Below, piece by piece: positions 44,006 to 51,912 of a stretch of 52,199 nt of DNA. Below the pieces are notes generated by a model. The model saw only the letters and a list, made by a program, of their open reading frames with translations, was not told the origin of the DNA and did not search any database. This DNA is from an uncultured Saprospiraceae bacterium (lineage in GTDB: Bacteria > Bacteroidota > Bacteroidia > Chitinophagales > Saprospiraceae). Position numbers and translations under genes: made by a program. The DNA lies in NCBI GenBank assembly GCA_937924495.1, contig CALDSS010000136.1, positions 1 through 52,199 on the forward strand, written 5' to 3'. Every line of letters starts with the position of its first letter. The first letter of the stretch is position 1.

Positions 44006-44866
44006 TCAGAATTGGTCGTAACGTTGTAATTGCAGGTCATCGATTATTCCAATCAATTTTTCAGCATACCGTTTATCGGTAGCATAGCCTGCTTTTTTGA
44101 GCCCATGTGCCCATGCGCGATAATCACCTTTTTCTAAATCGAAAAGTTTGCGATAACGCTTATGTGTAAGTAATTGGCTGTGAGCACGGTAGCTTTCCCA
44201 AGTAGATCCGTATTTTCGGAAAAAGTCCTTGTGGGTATCATCCGAAAAATTGGAACAGTGCCCCTTCTTGCACTTTCGCGAAAAGCACTTGATGCCAAAA
44301 TGGTTATTGTTTTGAGTGGCCAGCTTGCTAGCGCCGGCATTGGTTTCGATGAGTCCTTGTGCCAGTTTAATACTGGCAGGAATTCCATATTTCTCCATTT
44401 CAGTTTGAGCAACTTTTACATGTCGATTCACATACTTCATTTGTCGCTCTCGCTTTGCTTGCTCTTTTTTAGAAAGTTTAGGTTTAAATTCTGAAATTGA
44501 AAAAATACTGAATTGTTCCTCTTTCGGTTTTTGAACTTCCTTCTTCTCTTTTTTCTCTACATCGAAGATTTCTTCTTTAGAAGTTTCTTCCACAGGAGAA
44601 AGAGCTTCCATTACACGCAGCACCGTTGGCCAAAAACCGTTTTTGTTTTCAGGGCTTGGCTCCACTAAGTTTACGGGCACTCGCGAAGCCGTCGGTGAAT
44701 TCATCTGAATAGAAAAACTCACATCTTTGAAATAAAAAAGCGTCAAAATCATCATAACCGAAAAAATGCGGCGTCGATATTTGAGCATCCATGCCAATGT
44801 GCTCATCTTTGCTGTGTCCCATTTTGCCTGCAGTTCTTTCTTTAATAAATCAATTTGACTGTTCAT
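44006..44866 (-). CDS. Membrane-anchored glucosaminidase (peptidoglycan hydrolase)
   Basis: A 286-residue protein. A short cytoplasmic head is followed by one membrane helix (about 31-50; RRIFSVMMILTLFYF), a Glu/Lys-rich linker (about 90-120), and a C-terminal glucosaminidase domain (LYZ2/FlgJ type, about 150-280): 'YGIPASIKLAQGLIETNAGASKLATQNNNHFGIKC' with the catalytic Glu in GLIETNAG (about residue 172), 'KDFFRKYGSTWESYRAHSQLL' and 'WAHGLKKAGYATDKRYAEKLI'. Such enzymes cut GlcNAc bonds in peptidoglycan. A good promoter precedes it. Confidence 0.93.
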   Translation of the reverse strand: MNSQIDLLKKELQAKWDTAKMSTLAWMLKYRRRIFSVMMILTLFYFKDVSFSIQMNSPTASRVPVNLVEPSPENKNGFWPTVLRVMEALSPVEETSKEEIFDVEKKEKKEVQKPKEEQFSIFSISEFKPKLSKKEQAKRERQMKYVNRHVKVAQTEMEKYGIPASIKLAQGLIETNAGASKLATQNNNHFGIKCFSRKCKKGHCSNFSDDTHKDFFRKYGSTWESYRAHSQLLTHKRYRKLFDLEKGDYRAWAHGLKKAGYATDKRYAEKLIGIIDDLQLQRYDQF

Positions 44867-44926
44867 CTTTTAAGAATTGTTTAGATTAAAAAAATAGCTT
44901 TCATAGCTTCTCATAATATTGAGATA

Positions 44927-44958
44927 CAAATTTAAAACAATTTGTTTTATAAAATCAA
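44927..44958 (-). promoter_or_regulatory. Promoter of the glucosaminidase gene
   Basis: Minus strand: TTG (44958-44956), 21 bases, then TAAATTTG (44934-44927). The leader is about 55 bases. Confidence 0.6.
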
Positions 44959-45054
44959 TATTAAAACAAAAATATTTAAAACTTTTTGGTAATTGTATTT
45001 AAAAACATCCTCAACTAATTGATAATCAGCCTGTTTTACCGTTGAATTTTTTTT

Positions 45055-45453
45055 ATGAAAAATCCAATTTTACTCTTCGATGGTGTTTGTAATCTGTGCA
45101 ATAGTGCAGTACAGCAAATAATCAAGGCAGATCAGGATAAAGTTTTTCGATTTGCTTCACTGCAATCTGATTTTGGGCATGAGCAACTAAAACAGTTCAA
45201 CTTAGAAGATGATTTTTTGAAAACACTCGTTTTGATTTCAGATGAAAAAGCCTATACTCGTTCTGACGCCGCTTTGGAAACTGCTCGTCTTCTTGGGGGA
45301 TTTTGGTCAGTGTTTTATGTTTTTAAAATTATCCCACCCTTCATTCGCGATGCCGCTTATGATTTCATCTCCAATAACCGTTATAGATGGTTTGGCAAAC
45401 AGGAATCATGCATGATTCCTACTCCAGAACTTAAAGCACGATTTTTAGGTTAA
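45055..45453 (+). CDS. DCC-family thiol-disulfide oxidoreductase-like protein (DUF393)
   Basis: A 132-residue cytoplasmic protein of the DCC/DUF393 family. The name motif is present near the start (LLFDGVCNLCNSAVQQII, DGVCNLC), followed by 'FRFASLQSDFGHEQL', 'TRSDAALETARLLGGFW' and 'PFIRDAAYDFISNNRYRWFG', the standard order for the family. The CxxC suggests thiol-disulfide chemistry, but no reaction is established. Length is normal. It precedes asnS by 62 bases in the same direction. Confidence 0.93.
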   Translation: MKNPILLFDGVCNLCNSAVQQIIKADQDKVFRFASLQSDFGHEQLKQFNLEDDFLKTLVLISDEKAYTRSDAALETARLLGGFWSVFYVFKIIPPFIRDAAYDFISNNRYRWFGKQESCMIPTPELKARFLG

Positions 45454-45515
45454 ACAAAAATCGAATAACTCGTTAAAAAACCAGTATTTTCGCGGCTTCG
45501 AAAAATTAAGTTCCA

Positions 45516-46964
45516 ATGTATAACCGTACAGAAATAAAAGACGTCCTCGCTGGAGGACATTTAGACAAAGAAATTACCGTTTGTGGTTGGGTGCGTGCTT
45601 TTCGTTCCAATCGTTTTATTGCACTTTTTGATGGTTCAGATTTTAATACATTACAAGTGGTCATTGATGATGATTTTGGAAATGAAGATGTATTGAAAAA
45701 AATTCACTTCCATGCTTGTGTAAAAGCAACTGGTAAGTTGGTAGAATCGCAAGGTGCTGGTCAGAAATATGAATTGATTGCAAACGATATCGAGGTGCTT
45801 GGTGAGGCAAATCCAGATGAATATGGCTTGCAGCCAAAGGCCATGACGATGGAATACTTACGTGAAAAGGCGCATTTCAGAATGCGTACGAGCACGTTCT
45901 CTGCCGTCTTCCGTATCCGTCATGCGATTGCTTATGGGATTCATAAATTTTACAATGATCGTGGCTACTACTACATGCACTCACCAATCATTACAGGAAG
46001 TGATGCGGAGGGTGCAGGGGAAATGTTTCAGGTAACAACGCTCAACATGGGCGACATGCCGAAGAACGAAGAGGGCGGTGTTGATTATAGTAAAGACTTT
46101 TTTGCGAAGCACACCAATCTGACCGTTTCTGGTCAATTGCAAGCAGAGATTGGAGCGCTGGCCTTGGGTAAGGTTTACACTTTTGGCCCTACCTTCCGCG
46201 CAGAAAACAGTAATACTTCTCGCCACTTATCTGAGTTTTGGATGATTGAGCCAGAAGTTGCTTTCAATGACATTTACGACAACATGGATTTGGCGGAGGA
46301 ATTTTGCAAATACCTCATCAATTATGTCTTGGATAACTATGCTGATGATGTGGCTTTTCTTGATCAACGCATCGAGAAGATGGAGCGTAATATGCCCAAA
46401 GAAAAACGTCGTCCAATGGGACTTTTGGACACCTTGAAATTTGTGGTAGAAAATGATTTTGAGCGCATCACTTATACACAAGCTATCAATATTTTGAGAA
46501 ATTCAAAACCTTTCAAAAAAGGAAAATTTGAATTTGAGCCAACTTGGGGGAGTGATATGCAAGCAGAGCATGAGCGATTTTTGGTAGAAAAGAAATTTAA
46601 AAAACCAGTAATCGTACGAGATTATCCGCAGTCATTCAAGGCATTCTATATGCGCGAAAATGATGCAGATGAATCCGTTCCAGGTACAACCGTTGCAGCA
46701 ATGGATGTTCTTTTTCCAGGCATTGGCGAGTTGATAGGTGGTTCACAAAGAGAAGAAAGAATTGATGTGCTGAAACGACGAGTAGAAGCAATGGGCATCG
46801 ATGAAGAAGAGCTTTGGTGGTATCTTGAATTACGAAAATTCGGTGGTGCACCGCATGCTGGTTTCGGACTTGGCTTCGAACGTATGGTTCAGTTTATTAC
46901 AGGTATTCAAAATATTAGAGATGTGATTCCTTTTCCACGTACACCGGGGAGTGCACATTTTTAA
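45516..46964 (+). CDS. asnS: Asparaginyl-tRNA synthetase
   Basis: A 482-residue class IIb synthetase that charges tRNA-Asn with asparagine. The N-terminal OB-fold anticodon-binding domain (about 15-110; ITVCGWVRAFRSNRFIALFDGSDFNTLQVV) leads into the catalytic core: 'FSAVFRIRHAIAYGIHKFYNDRGYYYMHSPIITGSDAEGAGEMFQV' (motif 1 region), 'TFGPTFRAENSNTSRHLSEFWMIEPE' (motif 2) and 'HAGFGLGFERMVQFITG' (motif 3). Length is normal. A TATTTTCG sequence 24 bases upstream may serve as a -7 element. A strong terminator follows. Confidence 0.97.
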   Translation: MYNRTEIKDVLAGGHLDKEITVCGWVRAFRSNRFIALFDGSDFNTLQVVIDDDFGNEDVLKKIHFHACVKATGKLVESQGAGQKYELIANDIEVLGEANPDEYGLQPKAMTMEYLREKAHFRMRTSTFSAVFRIRHAIAYGIHKFYNDRGYYYMHSPIITGSDAEGAGEMFQVTTLNMGDMPKNEEGGVDYSKDFFAKHTNLTVSGQLQAEIGALALGKVYTFGPTFRAENSNTSRHLSEFWMIEPEVAFNDIYDNMDLAEEFCKYLINYVLDNYADDVAFLDQRIEKMERNMPKEKRRPMGLLDTLKFVVENDFERITYTQAINILRNSKPFKKGKFEFEPTWGSDMQAEHERFLVEKKFKKPVIVRDYPQSFKAFYMRENDADESVPGTTVAAMDVLFPGIGELIGGSQREERIDVLKRRVEAMGIDEEELWWYLELRKFGGAPHAGFGLGFERMVQFITGIQNIRDVIPFPRTPGSAHF

Positions 46965-46996
46965 ACCACTATAAATTAGCCTTTGGCCTTTTTAAA

Positions 46997-47038
46997 AAAG
47001 TGCTGATTTTGACAAATGTCAGAATCAGCACTTTTTTT
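46997..47038 (+). terminator. asnS terminator
   Basis: An 18-bp stem (aaagtgctgattttgaca / tgtcagaatcagcacttt, one G-T pair) runs into seven T, 32 bases after the asnS stop. The 47039-47377 stretch beyond holds no ORF I trust; a short palindrome tacgtt-taaac-aacgta lies near 47260-47276. Confidence 0.88.
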
Positions 47039-47377
47039 ATCCTACACATTGATAAAATAAATAATATGTATTATCTTGCAGCCTAATTGTTTACCTTTCA
47101 ACAATCTGATTGTTTTTTATGGCAATCATCCTCCCCGGAATCGATTTTTAAATTCAAACTCCCCAGTTGTCCGATTTAGGATTTAATCCACTACTTGAAT
47201 AGCTTGCACTATTCATTGACACATAAATTTTACTTAAAGAGAGTGACTTAACCAAAGAGGGTACGTTTAAACAACGTATTAAATTTATTTTAATTCGTTG
47301 AGTCGCTTGCTGTGGGAAAACAACTACACACACGTTTTTTTTTGACAAATTATTTAAACCAAGCAACTGACTTACTC

Positions 47378-47506
47378 ATGAATCAAAAAAATCTTAACTC
47401 CTCAAAGGGAGCAACCTTGGGTATTCCAACCGAAGCAATTGCACCCACAATCGTTCTCGTTCTAATTCAATTAGTTCTTTTAGCATTTTACGTTTATATG
47501 TTTTAA
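47378..47506 (+). CDS. Candidate 42-residue membrane peptide
   Basis: The track ORF (47312) probably starts at the internal ATG 47378, giving MNQKNLNSSKGATLGIPTEA followed by one 20-residue hydrophobic helix to the C-terminus. A polar head and single C-terminal transmembrane segment are typical of small bitopic membrane proteins. No homologue is recognised, and no clear promoter was found. It ends 34 bases before a bidirectional terminator. Confidence 0.4.
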   Translation: MNQKNLNSSKGATLGIPTEAIAPTIVLVLIQLVLLAFYVYMF

Positions 47507-47539
47507 GAATTATCAAATAAGAACAAACACAAAAAGAAA

Positions 47540-47578
47540 AAAGCCTTTCAGAATAACATCTGAAAGGCTTTCTCTTTA
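47540..47578. terminator. Bidirectional terminator between the small ORF and recA
   Basis: A perfect 13-bp stem (aaagcctttcaga / tctgaaaggcttt) with a 6-nt loop. On the minus strand it runs into cttttttctttttg, so it can stop recA transcripts; on the plus strand it is followed by a shorter T-rich run. A second 8-bp hairpin aacggtgg/ccaccgtt lies at 47588-47608, closer to the recA stop. Confidence 0.8.
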
Positions 47579-47634
47579 TATTAGCTGAACGGTGGCCGTT
47601 CCACCGTTAAAACTGCTGCTCATCTCAACTTAAA

Positions 47635-48684
47635 CTATTTAGCTGCTTCCGCTTTCTCTGGCTTTTCCTCTTTCACTTCTTCTTCCTTATTCGGAGCATA
47701 ATAAGCTTTGATTTTTTCTTCAACTTCCAAGGCTAACTCTGGATTGTCTTTGAAAAAGTTCTTTGCCCCTTCGCGACCTTGAGCAATTTTAGCACCATCG
47801 TAGCTATACCAAGAACCACTCTTCTCTACGATATCTGCTTCAACACCGTGGTCAACGATTTCACCTACTTTCGAGATTCCCTCACCGAAAACGATATCGA
47901 ATTCAGCAATACGGAATGGTGGCGCTAATTTGTTTTTCACGACTTTCACTTTTACGTGATTCGCAACCACTGCTCCATCCTTATTTTTGATAGCCGCACC
48001 TGATTTACGAATATCCAAACGGATAGAAGCGTAGAATTTCAATGCGTTACCACCCGTCGTTGTTTCAGGGTTACCGAACATTACACCAATCTTCTCACGT
48101 AACTGGTTGATGAAAATACAACAACATCCTGTACGACCGATAGAACCAGTCAACTTACGCATCGCCTGAGACATCAAACGTGCTTGAAGACCCATTTTAG
48201 AATCTCCCATCTCACCTTCAATCTCACTTCGTGGAACCAAAGCTGCAACAGAATCAATCACAATAATATCAATCGCACCTGAGCGAATCAGGTTTTCAGT
48301 AATTTCTAATGCTTGCTCTCCATTGTCTGGCTGAGAAATCAATAATTCCTCAACATTTACACCAAGGCTTTCTGCATAGAATCTATCGAATGCATGCTCT
48401 GCATCAACGATAGCAGCAATACCACCTTTCTTTTGACACTCCGCAATAGCATGAATTGCCAAAGTCGTTTTACCTGATGATTCAGGGCCATATATCTCAA
48501 CAATACGCCCTTTTGGAAAACCATGAATACCTAATGCAATATCCAACCCTAAAGAACCAGTAGGAATGGTATCTATATCAACTACTTGTTTGTCGCCAAG
48601 ACGCATGACGGTACCTTTACCATAAGCTTTGTCTAGTTTGTCAATAGCTAACTGTAGCATTTTTTCTTTGTCTGTATTCGCCAT
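47635..48684 (-). CDS. recA: Recombinase RecA
   Basis: A 349-residue RecA of normal length. Visible are the Walker [10 protein letters not shown] (about residue 66), '[19 protein letters not shown]', Walker B '[12 protein letters not shown]', loop L1 '[25 protein letters not shown]', loop L2 '[25 protein letters not shown]', and a Glu/Lys-rich C-terminus ([17 protein letters not shown]) that is normally autoregulatory. It drives strand exchange and, where present, LexA cleavage. It is monocistronic with its own promoter. No SOS box was recognised. Confidence 0.98.
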   Translation of the reverse strand: MANTDKEKMLQLAIDKLDKAYGKGTVMRLGDKQVVDIDTIPTGSLGLDIALGIHGFPKGRIVEIYGPESSGKTTLAIHAIAECQKKGGIAAIVDAEHAFDRFYAESLGVNVEELLISQPDNGEQALEITENLIRSGAIDIIVIDSVAALVPRSEIEGEMGDSKMGLQARLMSQAMRKLTGSIGRTGCCCIFINQLREKIGVMFGNPETTTGGNALKFYASIRLDIRKSGAAIKNKDGAVVANHVKVKVVKNKLAPPFRIAEFDIVFGEGISKVGEIVDHGVEADIVEKSGSWYSYDGAKIAQGREGAKNFFKDNPELALEVEEKIKAYYAPNKEEEVKEEKPEKAEAAK

Positions 48685-48728
48685 GAAACTTTGTATTTTA
48701 AAAATCTAAAAATTGTTTTAATGCGGTG

Positions 48729-48760
48729 CAAATATAAAACTTTTTGTTTAAAAAAATCAA
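48729..48760 (-). promoter_or_regulatory. recA promoter
   Basis: Minus strand: TTG (48760-48758), 21 bases, then TATATTTG (48736-48729), a full match to the Bacteroidota consensus and followed by the GC-rich discriminator caccgc also seen at tRNA-Asp. The leader is about 38 bases. Confidence 0.7.
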
Positions 48761-48913
48761 TTTAAAACAAAAATGTTTGTTAAATTTTAACACATACGTG
48801 TTTTTTGCCCTTAAATATATGGAATATGAGTGGTTTTGGGGATATGATGAAGATTAAATCTTCTGCAGTTCTAAACTGGGAAAAGTATTTCTATAAAATT
48901 ATATGTTAAATAT

Positions 48914-48947
48914 TTTGAGATCGAGGGGGGGGGGGATCGTATATTTG
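48914..48947 (+). promoter_or_regulatory. Promoter with a G11 tract in its spacer (probable phase-variable promoter)
   Basis: TTTG (48914-48917) and TATATTTG (48940-48947) are full matches to the Bacteroidota -33 and -7 elements, 22 bases apart, at the long end of the usual 17-23 range. Eleven of those 22 bases are the G tract (48925-48935). Loss of one to three G would bring the spacing to 19-21. Transcription would start near 48954 and lead to the small lipoprotein and the two propeller lipoproteins. Confidence 0.75.
48925..48935 (+). repeat. Homopolymer G11 tract
   Basis: Eleven consecutive G in AT-rich DNA, lying between the -33 and -7 elements of a plus-strand promoter. With the G9 tract at 10649 it is one of two long G runs in the window; no other G or C run exceeds six outside tRNA genes by eye. 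Confidence 0.9.
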
Positions 48948-48953
48948 TAATAA

Positions 48954-49167
48954 CTAAACGAAATGAACTAAATAAATGAGACCTTGAAGAAACCAATAGA
49001 TATGGAGAGATTCCTTTCGTTTTAAGACTATTACTGCTTTATAATCAAGTTTGGAATTAAGTGCTTTTAAGAGCAATAACGCTCTAAAAAGTGTGTAATC
49101 AAAAGGCTGCTGCGATCAATTTTGCAGACAGAAAGCAACAGCCAATTTTTAAACATAAATTTTAAAA
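48954..49167 (+). promoter_or_regulatory. Long 5' leader with two hairpins
   Basis: About 210 untranslated bases between the predicted start and the lipoprotein ATG. One hairpin is agagc-aataac-gctct (49070-49085). A second, larger one pairs ggctgctgc with gcaacagcc (about 49103-49144, one mismatch) and is followed by aattttt, the form of a weak attenuator. No known riboswitch class is recognised. Confidence 0.45.
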
Positions 49168-49428
49168 ATGGAAATTATGAAAAAATTTTCAATGGATTGT
49201 ATTTCTTTAGGGATTTTAGTGATAGGAATTATTTTTTCCTCCTGCCAAAAAGATAGCTCCCTAATTTTCACAAATTCCTCGGATGGAAAAATCTCAATTA
49301 GAAATGAAGATGGACTATGCGCCTTTTACATGAGTTATGATATAGAATCTCTAACCACTACTCGCATAAAAGAAGAGGCACAGCAAGAACATTTAAACAT
49401 ATTTGATAAAGAATCAAGAATGCTCTGA
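49168..49428 (+). CDS. Small lipoprotein, first gene behind the G11 promoter
   Basis: An 86-residue protein with a lipoprotein signal (MKKFSMDCISLGILVIGIIFSSC) starting at Met4 (49177), preceded by MEI in the track ORF. The mature part is about 60 residues, polar, with 'IFTNSSDGKISIRNEDGLCAFYMSYDIESLTTT', and ends at SRML. No family is recognised. It could be a truncated remnant of a longer lipoprotein or a genuine small one. It lies 33 bases upstream of the first propeller lipoprotein, so one transcript is likely. Confidence 0.6.
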   Translation: MEIMKKFSMDCISLGILVIGIIFSSCQKDSSLIFTNSSDGKISIRNEDGLCAFYMSYDIESLTTTRIKEEAQQEHLNIFDKESRML

Positions 49429-49461
49429 GGCGACTGGTGGATTCTTTAGAACAGATTTAAG

Positions 49462-50640
49462 ATGATTATGAAAAAGTGTTTTATAATTTTATTAGTTATT
49501 TTAGGCTGCTCAAAACAGGAACAGCCGAATCCTTCCAATCCAAGTACAATTTGGAAAACCGAATTCACAAACGATGTTTTAGCAGCAGCCATTTATCCTC
49601 CAATAATCTATAAAGATTTGGTACTGGTTGGTCACTTTACATTAACACATGATCCAAAATTTATCGCCTTTGATAAACATACAGGAGATAAACTTTGGGA
49701 ATGGAATGACTTTTATAATGACTGGGAAACTGGACATTTTAATAGTTATCAATATGAAAATCTCTGGATTTTTACAACTGGCCCAAGGGTCTATGCAATA
49801 AATTTAGATACAGGGGAAACGGAATGGAAGACACATGCTCCTGAAACAGGAGATGTAAGATTAGATGGAATTGATAAGAAAATTTTTCACGTTCGAATTT
49901 TTGGAGACATAAATCAAGGTAATCGAATTGAACAAATGGTAATGTGTGATATTTTTAAAGGTCAGTGGAAAGAAGTTTTTCAACTTGAGCAATACAACCA
50001 TTTGCAGCCTTCTATCAATGACTTTGTTATTGATGTTAATGAAAAAAGCGATACCCTCATTTGGTTTGTTGATTTCAGATATGATTTTTCACAGAATAAT
50101 GAATACCACTTAAAAGTTTTTAATCTAACAAAAGACTCTTTTGTAGTTGATGAAAAACTAGCTGATCTCCAAATTGGAGAAATGCCTGTAATTATCAATG
50201 ACAACGTCATATTTGGAGGTGAAAATATAGTCTGTTATGACAGAAATACTTACAAGCAAAAATGGGTAAATCCTTCCATTCATGGTGATCCGTTTACTTT
50301 TGATAATATGCTTTTTATTGATGAGGAAATTGGTAGCCCTGTTCATCACCTGCGTCTTAATCCTGAAACTGGAAAAGTGATATGGAATACGCAAACCTCA
50401 GGCAGTAGTAGTGATTTGACATACAGAGATAAAAGGCTGTTTTTTATAGGAGGTGGAGATGGTAAATTGCATGGGATAGAAGCAGAAACGGGAGAATATT
50501 TTTGGCATTTTGAAGCCCCTGAATTGAAGCAAAATTCAAATCTGTGGTTTGACGAATCCATTAGCGTTGATAAGGAAACAGGAAGGATTTATACTTGTGA
50601 CTTTAAGAACATTATCTGCTACTCTCCCCCCAACAAATGA
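49462..50640 (+). CDS. PQQ-like beta-propeller lipoprotein, copy 1
   Basis: A 392-residue protein with a lipoprotein signal (MKKCFIILLVILGC from Met3). The mature protein is a PQQ-type propeller with Trp-docking-like repeats: 'FIAFDKHTGDKLWEWNDF', 'VYAINLDTGETEWKTHAPETGD', 'IVCYDRNTYKQKWVNPS', 'HLRLNPETGKVIWNTQTSGSSSDL', 'KLHGIEAETGEYFWHFEAPELK' and 'IYTCDFKNIICYSPP'. Dehydrogenase catalytic residues are not recognisable, so a binding role at the cell surface (or a BamB-like scaffold) is more likely. It is followed 26 bases later by a close paralogue. Confidence 0.85.
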   Translation: MIMKKCFIILLVILGCSKQEQPNPSNPSTIWKTEFTNDVLAAAIYPPIIYKDLVLVGHFTLTHDPKFIAFDKHTGDKLWEWNDFYNDWETGHFNSYQYENLWIFTTGPRVYAINLDTGETEWKTHAPETGDVRLDGIDKKIFHVRIFGDINQGNRIEQMVMCDIFKGQWKEVFQLEQYNHLQPSINDFVIDVNEKSDTLIWFVDFRYDFSQNNEYHLKVFNLTKDSFVVDEKLADLQIGEMPVIINDNVIFGGENIVCYDRNTYKQKWVNPSIHGDPFTFDNMLFIDEEIGSPVHHLRLNPETGKVIWNTQTSGSSSDLTYRDKRLFFIGGGDGKLHGIEAETGEYFWHFEAPELKQNSNLWFDESISVDKETGRIYTCDFKNIICYSPPNK

Positions 50641-50666
50641 CGGAAAATGAGTAATCTTTTTAGTCT

Positions 50667-51848
50667 GTGACTATGAAAAAAAATATTCTAATTTTATTAA
50701 TTATTATTGGCTGCTCCCCTTTGGAGCAGCCGATGCCTTCCAGTCCAAATCCTATTTGGAAAACTAAGTTTATAGGAGATATAATTGCAACATCTTTTTA
50801 TCCACCAGTTATTCATGATGATAAAGTTATTATTAGTCGTTTTCCAATTCCTTATGATTCAAAAATAATGGCATCTGATAAAAATACAGGTGAGATGCTT
50901 TGGGAATGGGATGACTTTTTTCACGACTGGGAAACAGGTAGTTCATTTAAAGGTTATCAATATGAAAACTTGTGGATATTTTCGACTGGACCGAGAGTGT
51001 ATGCTATAAACCTTGATAACGGAGAAACAGTTTGGAAAACACATGCTCCTGAATCAGGTGATGTGAGATTAAAAGGAATTGGAAGGAAGGTTTTTCACAT
51101 GCAGATTTCTGGTGACATCAATCAAGCTAACAGAGTAAATAAATTATTTGTTAGTGACGTACAAAAAGGGAACTGGAAGGAAGTTTTCAGCTTACTTCAA
51201 ACAGACTCTTTACAACCCTCTTTTTCATATGATTTTCTTATTGATGTCAATTTAAAAGGAGATACTCTTATTTGGTTTAACGACATAATGCATAATTATT
51301 CACAAAATATTAGTTACAATCTAAAGGTATTCAATCTGCGTTTGGATTCTTTTGTAGTAGATCGAGAACTTACTGATCTAAAGGCAAGTCAAATGCCTGT
51401 GGTCATTGGTGATAATATAATTTTTGGAGGCTTACAAATCGTTTGTTACGACAGAAATACTTATAAGGTAAAATGGGTTAATCGAACTATCCACGGCGAT
51501 CCTTTTGCATTTGATGGAATGCTTTTTATTAATGAAGAAACAGGTATCCCTGCTCATCATCTTCGACTCGATCCAGATACGGGAGATGAGATATGGAAGA
51601 CCCAAACATCAGGTAGTAGTAGTGATTTAGTTTTCAAAGAGAATAGACTATTTTTCATTGGGGGTGGAGATGGAAAATTACATGGTCTCCATGCTGAGAC
51701 AGGAGAATATTTTTGGCATTTTGAGGCTCCTGAATTAAAAGAAAATTCAAATTTATGGTTTGATAGATCAATTAGTATTGATCAAGAAACAGGAAGAATT
51801 TATACTTGTGATTTTAAAAATATCATCTGTTATCCACCACCTAATTAA
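50667..51848 (+). CDS. PQQ-like beta-propeller lipoprotein, copy 2
   Basis: A 393-residue tandem paralogue of the preceding gene with the same signal (MKKNILILLIIIGC) and the same repeat phrases (KNTGEMLWEWDDF, VYAINLDNGETVWKTHAPESGD, IVCYDRNTYKVKWVNR, LHGLHAETGEYFWHFEAPELKENSNLWFD, IYTCDFKNIICYPPP). Identity is highest in the C-terminal third and lower in the middle (the 'SDVQKGNWKEVF' to 'NLKVFNL' region). This pattern fits duplication followed by divergence of exposed surfaces, or gene conversion at the conserved ends. It ends the G11-promoter transcript at a strong terminator. Confidence 0.85.
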   Translation: MTMKKNILILLIIIGCSPLEQPMPSSPNPIWKTKFIGDIIATSFYPPVIHDDKVIISRFPIPYDSKIMASDKNTGEMLWEWDDFFHDWETGSSFKGYQYENLWIFSTGPRVYAINLDNGETVWKTHAPESGDVRLKGIGRKVFHMQISGDINQANRVNKLFVSDVQKGNWKEVFSLLQTDSLQPSFSYDFLIDVNLKGDTLIWFNDIMHNYSQNISYNLKVFNLRLDSFVVDRELTDLKASQMPVVIGDNIIFGGLQIVCYDRNTYKVKWVNRTIHGDPFAFDGMLFINEETGIPAHHLRLDPDTGDEIWKTQTSGSSSDLVFKENRLFFIGGGDGKLHGLHAETGEYFWHFEAPELKENSNLWFDRSISIDQETGRIYTCDFKNIICYPPPN

Positions 51849-51859
51849 TAGTAAAAAAT

Positions 51860-51902
51860 AATCGGGTAGCTCCTCACTTGGAACTACCCGATTCATTTTT
51901 CA
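51860..51902. terminator. Bidirectional terminator between the lipoprotein operon and mqnC
   Basis: A stem aatcgggtag / ctacccgatt (10 bp, extended by about 4 bp with one wobble) has T-rich sequence on the plus side (cattttt) and on the minus side (attatttttta). It serves two convergent genes. Confidence 0.82.
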
Positions 51903-51912
51903 AAAATATAAA

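Noticed and set aside
47154-47366. 70-residue minus-strand ORF before recA
   Set aside because: Composition is not protein-like and it overlaps the better plus-strand small ORF.
48954-49167. Riboswitch in the lipoprotein leader
   Set aside because: Hairpins are present but no conserved core of a known class is recognisable; kept only as an unclassified leader.
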